Positions 55,211-63,853 of a stretch of DNA of 64,000 nucleotides are shown here, piece after piece; positions within the stretch are counted from its first letter, which is position 1; the number at the start of each line of letters is the position of its first letter. The translations under genes were made by a program, and so were the position numbers. Origin of the DNA: JBDHBD01 sp039586095 (GTDB lineage Bacteria > Gemmatimonadota > Gemmatimonadetes > Palauibacterales > Palauibacteraceae); NCBI GenBank assembly GCA_039586095.1, contig JBDHLB010000015.1:18621-82620 (forward strand), in the 5' to 3' direction. The notes below the pieces were generated by a model. The model saw nothing but the letters and a program-made list of their open reading frames with translations. It ran no database searches and was not told where the DNA came from.

Positions 55211-56032
55211 ATGCGCATCGCCCTGGCACAACAACATGCGAGCCTCGACCGAGAAGCCAACCTCGGGCGCGCGTTACGCAACATGGAGAAGGCACGCGAG
55301 CGTGGAGCGGAGCTCGTCGTCTTCCCGGAGCTCGCGATCGATCGCTTCTTTCCGCAGCGCAAGGATGACCGGACGGCGGCCGGCCTGGCGGAACCGATAC
55401 CCGGCCCGCTGAGCGACCGAGTCGCCGCCAAGGCCGCGGAGCTCGGGCTCGTCACGGTCTTCAACATGTACGAAACCGATGCGGAGGGACATTGCTTCGA
55501 CAGCTCGCCGGTCTATGAGGCCGATGGGACCCTGCTGGGCGTGACTCGAATGGTGCACATCACCGATTACGATGGGTTCCACGAAAGGTGTTACTACCAT
55601 CCGGGGGACCGCGGGGCGCCGGTGTACGACACGAGCGTGGGACGAGTGGGCGTCGCGATCTGCTACGACCGGCATTACCCGGAGTACATGCGGGCCCTGG
55701 GGGTCGCCGGCGCGAAGCTGGTGGTGATTCCGCAGGCCGGAGCGATCGGCGAGTGGCCGGAGGGCCTGTTCGAGGCCGAAGTGCGGGTGGCTGCCTTTCA
55801 GAACGGCTACTACGCGGCGCTCTGCAACCGGGTGGGCGAAGAGGAGCACATCACGTTTGCTGGCGAATCGTTTGTCGCGGACCCCGAAGGCCGTGTGCTC
55901 GCTCGGGGCGCGACGCTGGAAGACGACCTGGTGATCGAGGATTTGGATCTCGCGGAATGCGAGGACTCGACGGCGCGCCGCCTGTTCTGGGAGGATCGAC
56001 GACCGGAGCTGTATGGCCGCTGGCTGGATTGA
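55211..56032 (+). CDS. Carbon-nitrogen hydrolase (nitrilase superfamily)
   Basis: 273 residues from the ATG at 55211. Nitrilase-fold amidase near N-carbamoylputrescine amidase in sequence: catalytic Glu in VFPE40L and Cys in VGVAIC151YDRHYPEYMR are visible. At the position of the catalytic Lys (family YRKMHIP) this protein has TRMVHIT, that is Met114, so the standard triad looks incomplete; an adjacent residue or subfamily variation might compensate. Substrate unknown. It overlaps the next gene by 20 nt. Confidence 0.85.
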   Translation: MRIALAQQHASLDREANLGRALRNMEKARERGAELVVFPELAIDRFFPQRKDDRTAAGLAEPIPGPLSDRVAAKAAELGLVTVFNMYETDAEGHCFDSSPVYEADGTLLGVTRMVHITDYDGFHERCYYHPGDRGAPVYDTSVGRVGVAICYDRHYPEYMRALGVAGAKLVVIPQAGAIGEWPEGLFEAEVRVAAFQNGYYAALCNRVGEEEHITFAGESFVADPEGRVLARGATLEDDLVIEDLDLAECEDSTARRLFWEDRRPELYGRWLD

Positions 56033-56897
56033 CCGCGTGCGAACCCTTCTTCTTCTTGCGCTGGCCGTGTTGGCGGCCCTGGTAGTCCTGCGGTTGTTCA
56101 TGCCGCGACTCGTGCCACGTTTCGTTTTCTTTCCCGAGCCGCTGCGGCCCCAGGAGAGCGCACCGCGGTACTGGGGACACGGCGATGCCACCGAGCTGCG
56201 CTTTCCGTCCGATGACGGCGTTCTCCTGCATGCGTGGTGGTTTCCCTCCTCTTCGCGGACTCGCCACTGCGGGACCGCGATCTACCTCCACGGGAACGCG
56301 GGCCATATCGGCGACCGTGGACCCGTGGCGTCCGGGCTGGCCGGCCTGGGGTTCGATGTCCTGTTGCCCGACTACCGGGGGTACGGGCTGAGCGAGGGCA
56401 AACCGAGCGAGGAAGGGCTCTATCGTGACGCGCTCGCCGCGTACCGCTTCGTGACCGAGGAGCGCGGTGCCACCCCCGACCGACTTCTGTTGATCGGAAA
56501 CTCTCTGGGGGCTGCTGTTGCGACGGACCTCGCAGCAAGACGACCGGTCGGCGGCCTGGCGCTGCTGGGCGTGTTCACGAGCACGCTATCCGTGGCGAGA
56601 CGAGCCTATCCCTGGATGCCGGACTGGGTGTTCGAGTGGGACAAGCCCCGGTTCGATGTGTTGTCCCGCCTGGATCGACTCACGGCGCCACTGCTCGTCG
56701 TGGCCGGGCGCGAGGATCGTGTCATTTCTCCGGAGGAGGGACGCACGGTATTCGAGGCGGCCCCGGAGCCGAAGGCGTGGGTCGAGATTCCGAACGCCGG
56801 GCACAACGACCTGTTCGCCCGCGAGGAACTATGGCAAGTCCTGCATCAATTCTCGCACGAGGTTCTGGCGTGCAGAGAACCGGAGCCGAGCGATTGA
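56013..56897 (+). CDS. Membrane-anchored alpha/beta hydrolase (BEM46-like)
   Basis: 294 residues. One N-terminal transmembrane helix (about 10-30) anchors a hydrolase domain with IYLHGNAGHIGDR (oxyanion region), LLPDYRGYGLSEG, nucleophile GNSLGAAVA, Asp in VVAGREDRVISPEEG and His in IPNAGHNDLF. Homologues are serine hydrolases of unclear substrate. It overlaps the amidase gene by 20 nt and the M1 aminopeptidase gene by TTGA. Confidence 0.88.
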   Translation: MAAGWIDRVRTLLLLALAVLAALVVLRLFMPRLVPRFVFFPEPLRPQESAPRYWGHGDATELRFPSDDGVLLHAWWFPSSSRTRHCGTAIYLHGNAGHIGDRGPVASGLAGLGFDVLLPDYRGYGLSEGKPSEEGLYRDALAAYRFVTEERGATPDRLLLIGNSLGAAVATDLAARRPVGGLALLGVFTSTLSVARRAYPWMPDWVFEWDKPRFDVLSRLDRLTAPLLVVAGREDRVISPEEGRTVFEAAPEPKAWVEIPNAGHNDLFAREELWQVLHQFSHEVLACREPEPSD

Positions 56898-59686
56898 GCC
56901 AGTCCGGTCCCGCCCCCGGCGGTGCCGCCCGTCCTGTCGGTGCCCGAGCGGGCGGGAGCCGCCGCCGGGCGGCGAACACGCTGGCTGTCTGTGTGGGAAT
57001 GATCATCACAGCGGGCTGTAGCGGAAGCTCAGGTGTCCCTGACACCTCGAGCGGCGTGTCGTGGAGACTGGCCGAGGAGAGAGCGGAGCGCATCTCTCGC
57101 CTTGCCTACGACCTCGAGTTTCAAATTCCCGCCGAGCGCGAGGAAGCGATCGCCGGACGTGTCGCGATCGAGTTCCTGCTGTCCGACGCGGAAGATCCCC
57201 TGGCTCTCGATTTCGAGGCCCCGGTCGAGAACGTGCTCGACCTGACGATCAACGATGTATCCGCCCGCCCACTGCTGGAGAACGGTCACCTGGTGTTGCC
57301 CGCCGAGCGGCTCGTCGAGGGTCAAAACCAGGTCGTCGTGGAGTTTACCGCGGGGGATGGCCCGCTCAACCGGAACGAGGAGTTTCTGTACACGCTGTTC
57401 GTTCCCGATCGAGCCCGGCGTGCCTTTCCCGTGTTCGATCAGCCCGACCTGAAGGCGCGATACCGACTCACGCTCACACTGCCCGACGGCTGGACTGCGG
57501 TGGCCAACGGACGGGTGTTGGAGAAAGTCGACGAGGAGTCCCCGGCTGGCCGAGCCGGTCGGACCAGGCTCCGCTACGCCGAGACCGCCCCTCTCAGCAC
57601 CTACCTGTTCTCGTTCGCCGCCGGGCGGTTCGAAGTAGTCGAGGCGGAGCGGGCCGGTCGCAGGATGAGGCTGTTCCATCGAGAGAGCGATTCGGCTCGA
57701 GTGGCGCACAACCTCGAGGCGATCTTCGATCTCCACGGTGCGGCGCTCGAGTGGCTAGAAACGTACACGGGGATCCCATATCCCTTCGAGAAGTTCGACT
57801 TCGTGGCCATTCCATCGTTCCAGTACAACGGAATGGAACACCCCGGCGCGATCCTCTACCGCGCGTCCAGCCTGTTCCTCGAGGAATCGGCAACCGTCAA
57901 CCAGGCGCTTGGCCGCGCGAGCGTGATCGCGCACGAGACCGCGCACATGTGGTTCGGCGATCTCGTTACGATGCGGTGGTTCAACGATGTGTGGTTGAAA
58001 GAGGTGTTCGCGAACTTCATGGCCGCCAAGATCGTGAACCCGTCGTTTCCCGACGTGGACCACGATCTGCGTTTCCTGCTCGCCCACTATCCTGCCGCCT
58101 ACGCCATCGATCGCTCGGAGGGGGCGAACCCCATACGTCAGCCGCTGGACAACCTGGCCGAGGCAGGGACTCTGTACGGGGCGATCATCTATCAGAAAGC
58201 GCCGGTCGTCATGAAGCACCTGGAGCTTCTGGTCGGCGAGGAAGCTCTGAGGGATGGACTTCGCGAGTACCTGCGAACGTTCCGTTACGCGAACGCGAGC
58301 TGGATCGACCTCGTGGAGATCCTGGATCGGCGCTCACCGGTGGATTTGGCGGCGTGGAGCCACGTATGGGTCGAGGAGCCGGGTCGACCCACCGTCGAGG
58401 TCGCGCTGTCCGGCGATTCCATCGTCCTTGAACAGCACGATCCCTGGCAACGGGGTCGGGTGTGGCCACAGCCGCTGCAGGTCCTGGTGTCGGGATCCAT
58501 GGGCGTGTCCAGGGCCCCGGTCCGACTCGAGGCCGAGCGGGCGGCAGTCCGGTTCGCGGGTGGGCCCGATGCGGTGCAGTTCACGCTCGCAAACGGGTCC
58601 GGAGTCGGCTACGGGTACTTTCCGCTGAACGCGGCGTCGCGCGCGCATCTGCTGCGCGAACTTCCCAACCTCGCCGGTGCCGTGCCGCGGGCGGTCGCCT
58701 GGCTGTCGTTGTGGGACGAGATGTTGGAGGGCAGGGTCGACCCGGCCGAGCTGGTCGGGCTGGCCGAGCGCCTCCTGCGCGTGGAAGGTGATGATCTGAT
58801 CGTATCACGCGTCGCGAGCGATCTGCACACCACGTACTGGCGCTTTCTCGAGCCGGGCGAGAGGGCTCGCATGGGTTCCCGGCTCGAGAGCCTGTTGTGG
58901 TCGCTCGCGGAATCGGCCGGGACTTCCTCGCTCAAATCGGTCTACTTCCGCGCCTACACGGGCATTGCCGAGACCGAAGGGGCGCTGCAGCGGCTCGCCG
59001 CAGTGTGGCGCGGCGACCGAACGATTCCCGGACTGACGGTTTCGGAACCGGATTTCATCCGGCTCGCCCTGGAGCTCGCCGTTCGCGAGGTGCCGGATGC
59101 GGCCATGATCCTCGGCGTACAGGAAGAGCGGATCGAGAACGCGGACAGACAGGCTCGTTTCGCCTTCGTTCGACCCGCGCTCTCATCGGACCCCGTTGTC
59201 AGGACGTCCTTCTTCGACAGCCTGCGCGACCCGGAGAATCGCGAGCGAGAGCCATGGGTGATTGAAGCTGTCTCGTACCTGCACCACCCGCTACGTGCAG
59301 ACGCGTCGCTCCCCTTCCTCCAACCGAGCCTCGAACTCCTGGAGGAAATACAGCGGACGGGTGACATCTTCTTCCCCATGCGGTGGCTGGACGCCACCCT
59401 GTCCGGCTATCGCTCGCCGGAGGCCGCCGACCTCGTTCGCGATTACCTGGCGGAGCACCCTGGCCTCCCGGTGCGACTGAGAGGTAAACTGCTGCAATCC
59501 GCGTCACTGCTGTTCCGCGCTTCGCGGAGCGGCCCGATCGATGAGCACGGGGGGAGGCGAGATGAACGTGAGGGATCTGGACCGGGAGTTCGCAGCCGAC
59601 CACCGCCGCATGACGAAAGCACTCCACGACTTGCGAGCCGCTCTCGAACGCCACGATGTGGCGGAGGCGGTCGAGATTGCCGATGA
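56894..59686 (+). CDS. M1-family metallo-aminopeptidase, lipoprotein
   Basis: 930 residues from a TTG overlapping the upstream stop. The signal has an RRR n-region and a lipobox ending ITAG-C42. The M1 exopeptidase motif is the variant NGMEHPG instead of GAMEN. The zinc site is H347ETAH with the third ligand Glu in WLKEVFANF, 18 residues on, so catalysis should be intact. The C-terminal helical domain is present (about 560-890). The last ~40 residues are read in a different frame from the start of the hemerythrin gene, which they overlap by 125 nt; that tail looks non-homologous, Arg-rich and may be recent read-through. Confidence 0.9.
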   Translation: MSQSGPAPGGAARPVGARAGGSRRRAANTLAVCVGMIITAGCSGSSGVPDTSSGVSWRLAEERAERISRLAYDLEFQIPAEREEAIAGRVAIEFLLSDAEDPLALDFEAPVENVLDLTINDVSARPLLENGHLVLPAERLVEGQNQVVVEFTAGDGPLNRNEEFLYTLFVPDRARRAFPVFDQPDLKARYRLTLTLPDGWTAVANGRVLEKVDEESPAGRAGRTRLRYAETAPLSTYLFSFAAGRFEVVEAERAGRRMRLFHRESDSARVAHNLEAIFDLHGAALEWLETYTGIPYPFEKFDFVAIPSFQYNGMEHPGAILYRASSLFLEESATVNQALGRASVIAHETAHMWFGDLVTMRWFNDVWLKEVFANFMAAKIVNPSFPDVDHDLRFLLAHYPAAYAIDRSEGANPIRQPLDNLAEAGTLYGAIIYQKAPVVMKHLELLVGEEALRDGLREYLRTFRYANASWIDLVEILDRRSPVDLAAWSHVWVEEPGRPTVEVALSGDSIVLEQHDPWQRGRVWPQPLQVLVSGSMGVSRAPVRLEAERAAVRFAGGPDAVQFTLANGSGVGYGYFPLNAASRAHLLRELPNLAGAVPRAVAWLSLWDEMLEGRVDPAELVGLAERLLRVEGDDLIVSRVASDLHTTYWRFLEPGERARMGSRLESLLWSLAESAGTSSLKSVYFRAYTGIAETEGALQRLAAVWRGDRTIPGLTVSEPDFIRLALELAVREVPDAAMILGVQEERIENADRQARFAFVRPALSSDPVVRTSFFDSLRDPENREREPWVIEAVSYLHHPLRADASLPFLQPSLELLEEIQRTGDIFFPMRWLDATLSGYRSPEAADLVRDYLAEHPGLPVRLRGKLLQSASLLFRASRSGPIDEHGGRRDEREGSGPGVRSRPPPHDESTPRLASRSRTPRCGGGGRDCR

Positions 59687-60032
59687 ACTGGATCGAATTG
59701 CGGGTTCGCATCTGATGTTCGAGGAGAAGGTGCTGTATCCCGCTCTGGTGGAACCACTCGGAGAGGATTTCGTGGACCGGCTCTACTCGGAGCACGAGGA
59801 AGGCCAGGCCGCCGTTCGTAGCTTGCTCGAGGCATGCGACGAAGGTCTGTCTGCAGCAGACATGGAGCGCGTGCTCGGCCAACTCGACACGGCGATCAAG
59901 CACGCCTTGAGTTGTGGAACGCTCCTCAGCCGCGTCCGCGGGCTGACAGCGGACAAGGCGCAGGAGATGCTTGCCGACCTGCGAGAAGCGCGCGAGGAGG
60001 GTCGGCGCTGGACCGAGCTCGAGCCGCGATAG
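59562..60032 (+). CDS. Hemerythrin-like (HHE domain) protein
   Basis: 156 residues from the ATG at 59562, which has a strong GGGGGGAGG site; an ATG at 59541 has none. Four-helix bundle with candidate iron ligands: DHRRMTKALHDL, SHLMFEEKVLYPAL (H-x3-E), SEHEEGQAAV and IKHALSCGTLL. Such proteins bind O2, NO or peroxide at a di-iron site. The start lies 125 nt inside the 3' end of the M1 aminopeptidase frame. Confidence 0.85.
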   Translation: MNVRDLDREFAADHRRMTKALHDLRAALERHDVAEAVEIADELDRIAGSHLMFEEKVLYPALVEPLGEDFVDRLYSEHEEGQAAVRSLLEACDEGLSAADMERVLGQLDTAIKHALSCGTLLSRVRGLTADKAQEMLADLREAREEGRRWTELEPR

Positions 60033-60099
60033 GCGAGGGGAATCGGCGAGGTCCCGCCTCTCCGCCGCCGCCCCGGGCTCCCGACACCGACATGCCTGC

Positions 60100-60936
60100 A
60101 TGTGCCGTCTTTACGGATTTCGCGCGAACCAGCCCACCAAGGTCGAGTGCAGCCTCGTATATGCCCAGAACGCCCTCCTGAGTCAGAGCGCAGCCGACCA
60201 GCGCGGCAAGGCGCACCCCGACGGGTGGGGCATCGCCTATTACGGGAACGGGGCTCCGGTCACGGAACGACGAGCCACACCGGCTTTCGAGGATGCGCAC
60301 TTCAGCGTCACGGCGGAACGCGTCTACGCCCGCTCGGTGCTCGCACACGTTCGGCAGGCGACCGTCGGCCCCCGGACGATCGAGAACGCTCAGCCATTCA
60401 CGCACGGACGCTGGACGTTCGCCCACAACGGAACGGTGCGCGGGTTCGAGCGGGTGGAGCGACGGCTGGCTGCCGAAACGGCACCCGACTTGTGGGAGCT
60501 GCGGTGCGGCTCGACCGACAGTGAGGCGATGTTCTACTGGCTGCTCACGCGGCTACGGGAGTTCGGCCTGGACCTCGCCGCGCCGGAGCCCGATCCGCGC
60601 GCGATGGTTCGGGTCGTCGGAGCGTCGATACGAGAGCTGGATCTCAGGTCGGCACGGGCCGATCCAACGAAACCTGCACGTCTGAGCTTCCTCCTCACCG
60701 ATGGGGCGCTCCTGCTCGCCACACGCTGGCGGAATCCGCTGTACTGGGTGGATCGCCATGGGGTGTACGACTGCGAGATCTGCGGGATCCCGCACATCGA
60801 GCACGACGAGACGGTGCCCTATCGGGCGTTGGTGGTCGCGTCGGAGCCGATCACATCCGAAGCCTGGGAAGAAGTGCCGGAGAGCAACGTGCTTGCCGTG
60901 AGATCGGATTTCGACTCCTGCGTCGTGCCCATTTGA
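60100..60936 (+). CDS. Class II glutamine amidotransferase (EgtC/YafJ-like)
   Basis: 278 residues. The N-terminal nucleophile Cys2 (MCRLYGFRA) becomes residue 1 after Met removal. Family motifs AHPDGWGIAYY, ARSVLAHVRQATVG, NAQPFTHGRWTFAHNGTVRG and STDSEAMFYWLL are present. It hydrolyses a gamma-glutamyl amide bond; EgtC (ergothioneine) and uncharacterised YafJ proteins are the nearest types, but no other ergothioneine gene is nearby. Its 3' end overlaps the convergent ATP-grasp-like gene by 118 nt. Confidence 0.88.
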   Translation: MCRLYGFRANQPTKVECSLVYAQNALLSQSAADQRGKAHPDGWGIAYYGNGAPVTERRATPAFEDAHFSVTAERVYARSVLAHVRQATVGPRTIENAQPFTHGRWTFAHNGTVRGFERVERRLAAETAPDLWELRCGSTDSEAMFYWLLTRLREFGLDLAAPEPDPRAMVRVVGASIRELDLRSARADPTKPARLSFLLTDGALLLATRWRNPLYWVDRHGVYDCEICGIPHIEHDETVPYRALVVASEPITSEAWEEVPESNVLAVRSDFDSCVVPI

Positions 60937-62474
60937 GCATCGACCGCCAGGCGTGGCCGGCTACCGACCATTGCGGCGAGCCGCGCAGGCATTTCCCGAC
61001 TCACGGCTTCTACTGCGTCCTCCCACCTGTCCGAGAGCGCGATCACATCGATGCCGTGCGGTGTCGGTAGCGAGCTCGGATTGAGAAAGATCCACCGCCC
61101 CCGGCCCGTCGCCGGTTCGAAGATCTCGGGCCGGAAATGAGCGAGAAGCTCGGGAAACTCGATGGTTTCGAGCCCGGGAGTACGGTTCTCTCTGAAAGCG
61201 TACGGCTGCCTCTGCCAATCTCCGAACAGACGGTTCATGAGGGTCATCGGCAGGGACGTCCCACCCCAGCGTCCGTTGCACTCGACGAACTCCACCCGAC
61301 ACGCGTCGAGCGCTTCACCGATCAGAATCAGGTCGAATGAACAGCGTCCCACGTAACCCAGCAGCTGAAAGAGCCTTCCGACCAGCCACGCCCGGTCTCC
61401 GAGCTCCACCATGATCTGGTCCGGAAGAGAGGCGGGTCGATTCCCGACGAAGAAACCCTGCGGTCCCTCCAGAATCTGTTCGAACACGCCCTCGACCACG
61501 GGTGGGCCCTGGGCCGTCGGTGGGATCCATACTTGAACCGACGGTGTGCAGAGAACACGGGTCTCCCAGCAGCCCACGAGAAGCCGGCTCTGCCCGAGCC
61601 ATCTCAGATCCGTCAGTTCCGGCTCCAGCGCCTCGTGGATCGCCTCTGCCGACAGGCTTTTGAAGGCATCCGATTCCAGCACGAGGTTGCCCGCTCCGCC
61701 GGCCGAGTCCGGGATCTTGATCACGATGCGACGGGAGGTGTCGGACAGTCGACGGATGATCGCAGCCAGCGTGGCGTGATCGGATGCCCACTCGGTGTGC
61801 GGGATCGAGTCATCTCCGAACATCCGTCCGATGACGTCCGAGAACCACAGCTTGTGGTTCACTCGCCGTGAGAGAACGGGTGGGGGTGCGATCACCTGGA
61901 GTGGGCGGCCTGTCGAACGGTGGAGCAGCCAGGCGACGGCCCATACGAGATCCGAGCCCATATGCGGATGGACGTAGCGAAGTCCCTCGTCGACCACAGC
62001 CTTCTGCAGCCTCGAGCGAACCGACCGGTCCTTCCAACAGGCTGCCGCGACACAGAGATCGCGTGACGGTTCTGGCCGCAGCGCCGTGACGCTTCCCAAG
62101 CCCAGCTGGGCGCAATAGGTCTCGTATCCGTCCGCACCCTTGGCGCAGCTGACCAGGTAATCCTCGTCACCCGCGCGAACGCGCGCCCGGTCCCCGAGAA
62201 AGCGGATGTCGTAGAAGCGGTCGAGCAGCGCGATTCCGCTCATGTCGTCCATGTGGAGGGTGGGCGCATCCTCGAGCCGGTCGGCAAGCAGGGGACGGAA
62301 GCGCGCCGGGGCCGCCAGCTCGGGCTGTTCCCGGAGCAGCCGGTCGGCCAGTCTCTCCGTACGCTCGACCTCGGCCCGCGCCGGCCGAGGTTCATGGTGC
62401 GCGACGACAGGAATGCTGCTCATCGACGACTTGGTTCGTTCCCGGCCCCGGTCAGATCCGGGATCGTGATCCAC
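60819..62474 (-). CDS. ATP-grasp-like ligase-type protein
   Basis: 551 residues from a GTG at 62474; an ATG at 62423 is an alternative. A pre-ATP-grasp N-terminal half (IALLDRFYDIRFLGDRARVR, then Ser/Cys-rich strand-helix units) precedes segments typical of ATP-grasp: IVIKIPDSAGGAGNLVLES (nucleotide lysine and Gly loop) and VEFVECNGRWGGTSLP (metal-binding N-x-R-x-G like). It might join a carboxylate to an amine or amino acid. The substrate is unknown. The final ~40 residues are antisense to the glutamine amidotransferase's end. Confidence 0.65.
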   Translation of the reverse strand: MDHDPGSDRGRERTKSSMSSIPVVAHHEPRPARAEVERTERLADRLLREQPELAAPARFRPLLADRLEDAPTLHMDDMSGIALLDRFYDIRFLGDRARVRAGDEDYLVSCAKGADGYETYCAQLGLGSVTALRPEPSRDLCVAAACWKDRSVRSRLQKAVVDEGLRYVHPHMGSDLVWAVAWLLHRSTGRPLQVIAPPPVLSRRVNHKLWFSDVIGRMFGDDSIPHTEWASDHATLAAIIRRLSDTSRRIVIKIPDSAGGAGNLVLESDAFKSLSAEAIHEALEPELTDLRWLGQSRLLVGCWETRVLCTPSVQVWIPPTAQGPPVVEGVFEQILEGPQGFFVGNRPASLPDQIMVELGDRAWLVGRLFQLLGYVGRCSFDLILIGEALDACRVEFVECNGRWGGTSLPMTLMNRLFGDWQRQPYAFRENRTPGLETIEFPELLAHFRPEIFEPATGRGRWIFLNPSSLPTPHGIDVIALSDRWEDAVEAVSREMPARLAAMVGSRPRLAVDAQMGTTQESKSDLTASTLLSGTSSQASDVIGSDATTNAR

Positions 62475-62555
62475 TCTTCATCCCGCACCTAAACTAGCCG
62501 TCACCTTCTGGACCGGATACCGACGGGAGCCGACACTGCCTGTCCGCTACCTGAG

Positions 62556-63227
62556 TCAAGACGCCTCGCTGAGAACCCATGCGACCGCCGAGGCGACGTC
62601 TTCGACCTCGGCGCTCGGGCTGACATCCGGCGGGCACGGCTCGCGCTTCCGGTTGACCCACACGACGGGGATCCCGAGGTCGAGGGCCGTCCGGATGTCG
62701 TGAAACAGGCTCTGCGCCACATGGACGAGCCGCCGGCCATCTCCTTCGACCGCTTCGAGTGCACGCTCGAAATGGGCAGGAGCCGGTTTGTAGCTTTCCA
62801 GGCTCTCCGCCGTGACCTTCAGATCGATCGGGACCGCGAGGTGACGGAGCGTTCCCGCCAAGAGGTCGTTGTCGATGTTGGACAGGATGCCGAGGCGACG
62901 ACCCGAGGCGCGCAATCTCCGCAACGCGTCTACCACGTCCGGGAACACGCGCCACTCCGGCAGACTGCGGCCCACGAAATCCTCCTGGCCAGCGGGCACG
63001 CGCCACCCGAAACCGTCCGCGACGTGGCTCGCCGTTTCTGCCAACAGCTGACGATACCGCCTGTACTCGCTCGTCTTGAGCGTGTTCTGCGCTTCGTGAA
63101 AGGCGTCCAGAATCTCATCGTCGGCCACGGAAGCCGACTCCGGGATCGTGCCCCGGAACGCCCCGAGGATTCCGGCTTCCCAGTCGACGAGCGTGCCATA
63201 GCAGTCGAAAGTGACCAGCTGGCTCAT
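62556..63227 (-). CDS. HAD-superfamily hydrolase (haloacid dehalogenase type II-like)
   Basis: 223 residues from the ATG at 63227, one base overlapping the previous stop (TGATG). Motif I is FD8CYGTLVDWE, motif II SNID, motif III Lys in ESYKPAPAHF and motif IV HVAQSLFHDIRTA with VVWVNRK. The D-x-Y-G-T form and length match the 2-haloacid dehalogenase type II/phosphatase group. Substrate unknown. Upstream upstart frames to 63497 are an overlap with the PNPOx-like gene and are not used. Confidence 0.88.
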   Translation of the reverse strand: MSQLVTFDCYGTLVDWEAGILGAFRGTIPESASVADDEILDAFHEAQNTLKTSEYRRYRQLLAETASHVADGFGWRVPAGQEDFVGRSLPEWRVFPDVVDALRRLRASGRRLGILSNIDNDLLAGTLRHLAVPIDLKVTAESLESYKPAPAHFERALEAVEGDGRRLVHVAQSLFHDIRTALDLGIPVVWVNRKREPCPPDVSPSAEVEDVASAVAWVLSEAS

Positions 63228-63853
63228 CACGCTTCGGGGGATCGGGCTTCTACCAGCCCGGCCGAGCCGAGCGCGTCCGGGTCGGAGTCCAACGGGCCGT
63301 TGGGCCCACCGGCCCGCGCCTTGGCGCTCCACGCCTCCAGTTCGATCTCCACGAGAGCCGTCATGTCGAGGTGCTTGCGTTCCGGGTGCAGGTAGTCGGT
63401 CCCCGCCGTCCGGCCCGGGAAGTAGCGCTGCACCATTCGCTCGAACACGGCGTGGATCTCTTCCTCGTCGTCGAGCCGTCGTCCTCGCCCGAAACACACT
63501 GCGCTGCGGTAATTCATGGAATGATCGAGCGCGGTCCGCGAATACACGAGACCGTCCACCAGCGTGACGCCAACGCTGACCGGCGCCCCACCCACCAGGT
63601 GGCGCATGAGTCGCGACTTCACGGACCCGTGCACGTACAGACGCCCGTGCGGCACGGCGGGATCGTTTTCGGGGTCCGATGGCCGTTCACCCGCCTCGTA
63701 GTGGTAGGACATCGGAATGACGTAAGGCTGCCCGTCCACGACGAAGGCCACGTGCGCGACGAGCCCTCTCGCGAGGATGTCGGGAGCCTGATCCAGGACC
63801 GAGCGGGCCGCATAGCTGTGCAGCCGCGCTCGCTCGTCGTGCACTGTCGGCAT
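63227..63853 (-). CDS. PNPOx-like FMN-binding flavoprotein
   Basis: 208 residues from the ATG at 63853 (GGAGG seven bases upstream). Split-barrel flavin-binding fold with HVAFVVDGQPYVIPMSYHYE, RLYVHGSVKSRLMRHLVGG, VDGLVYSRTALDHSMNYRSAVCFG and ERKHLDMTALVEIELE, typical of the pyridoxamine 5'-phosphate oxidase/NimA-like family. It is not the same as PdxH and lacks RLHDR. Likely first gene of an operon with the HAD hydrolase. Confidence 0.85.
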   Translation of the reverse strand: MPTVHDERARLHSYAARSVLDQAPDILARGLVAHVAFVVDGQPYVIPMSYHYEAGERPSDPENDPAVPHGRLYVHGSVKSRLMRHLVGGAPVSVGVTLVDGLVYSRTALDHSMNYRSAVCFGRGRRLDDEEEIHAVFERMVQRYFPGRTAGTDYLHPERKHLDMTALVEIELEAWSAKARAGGPNGPLDSDPDALGSAGLVEARSPEA

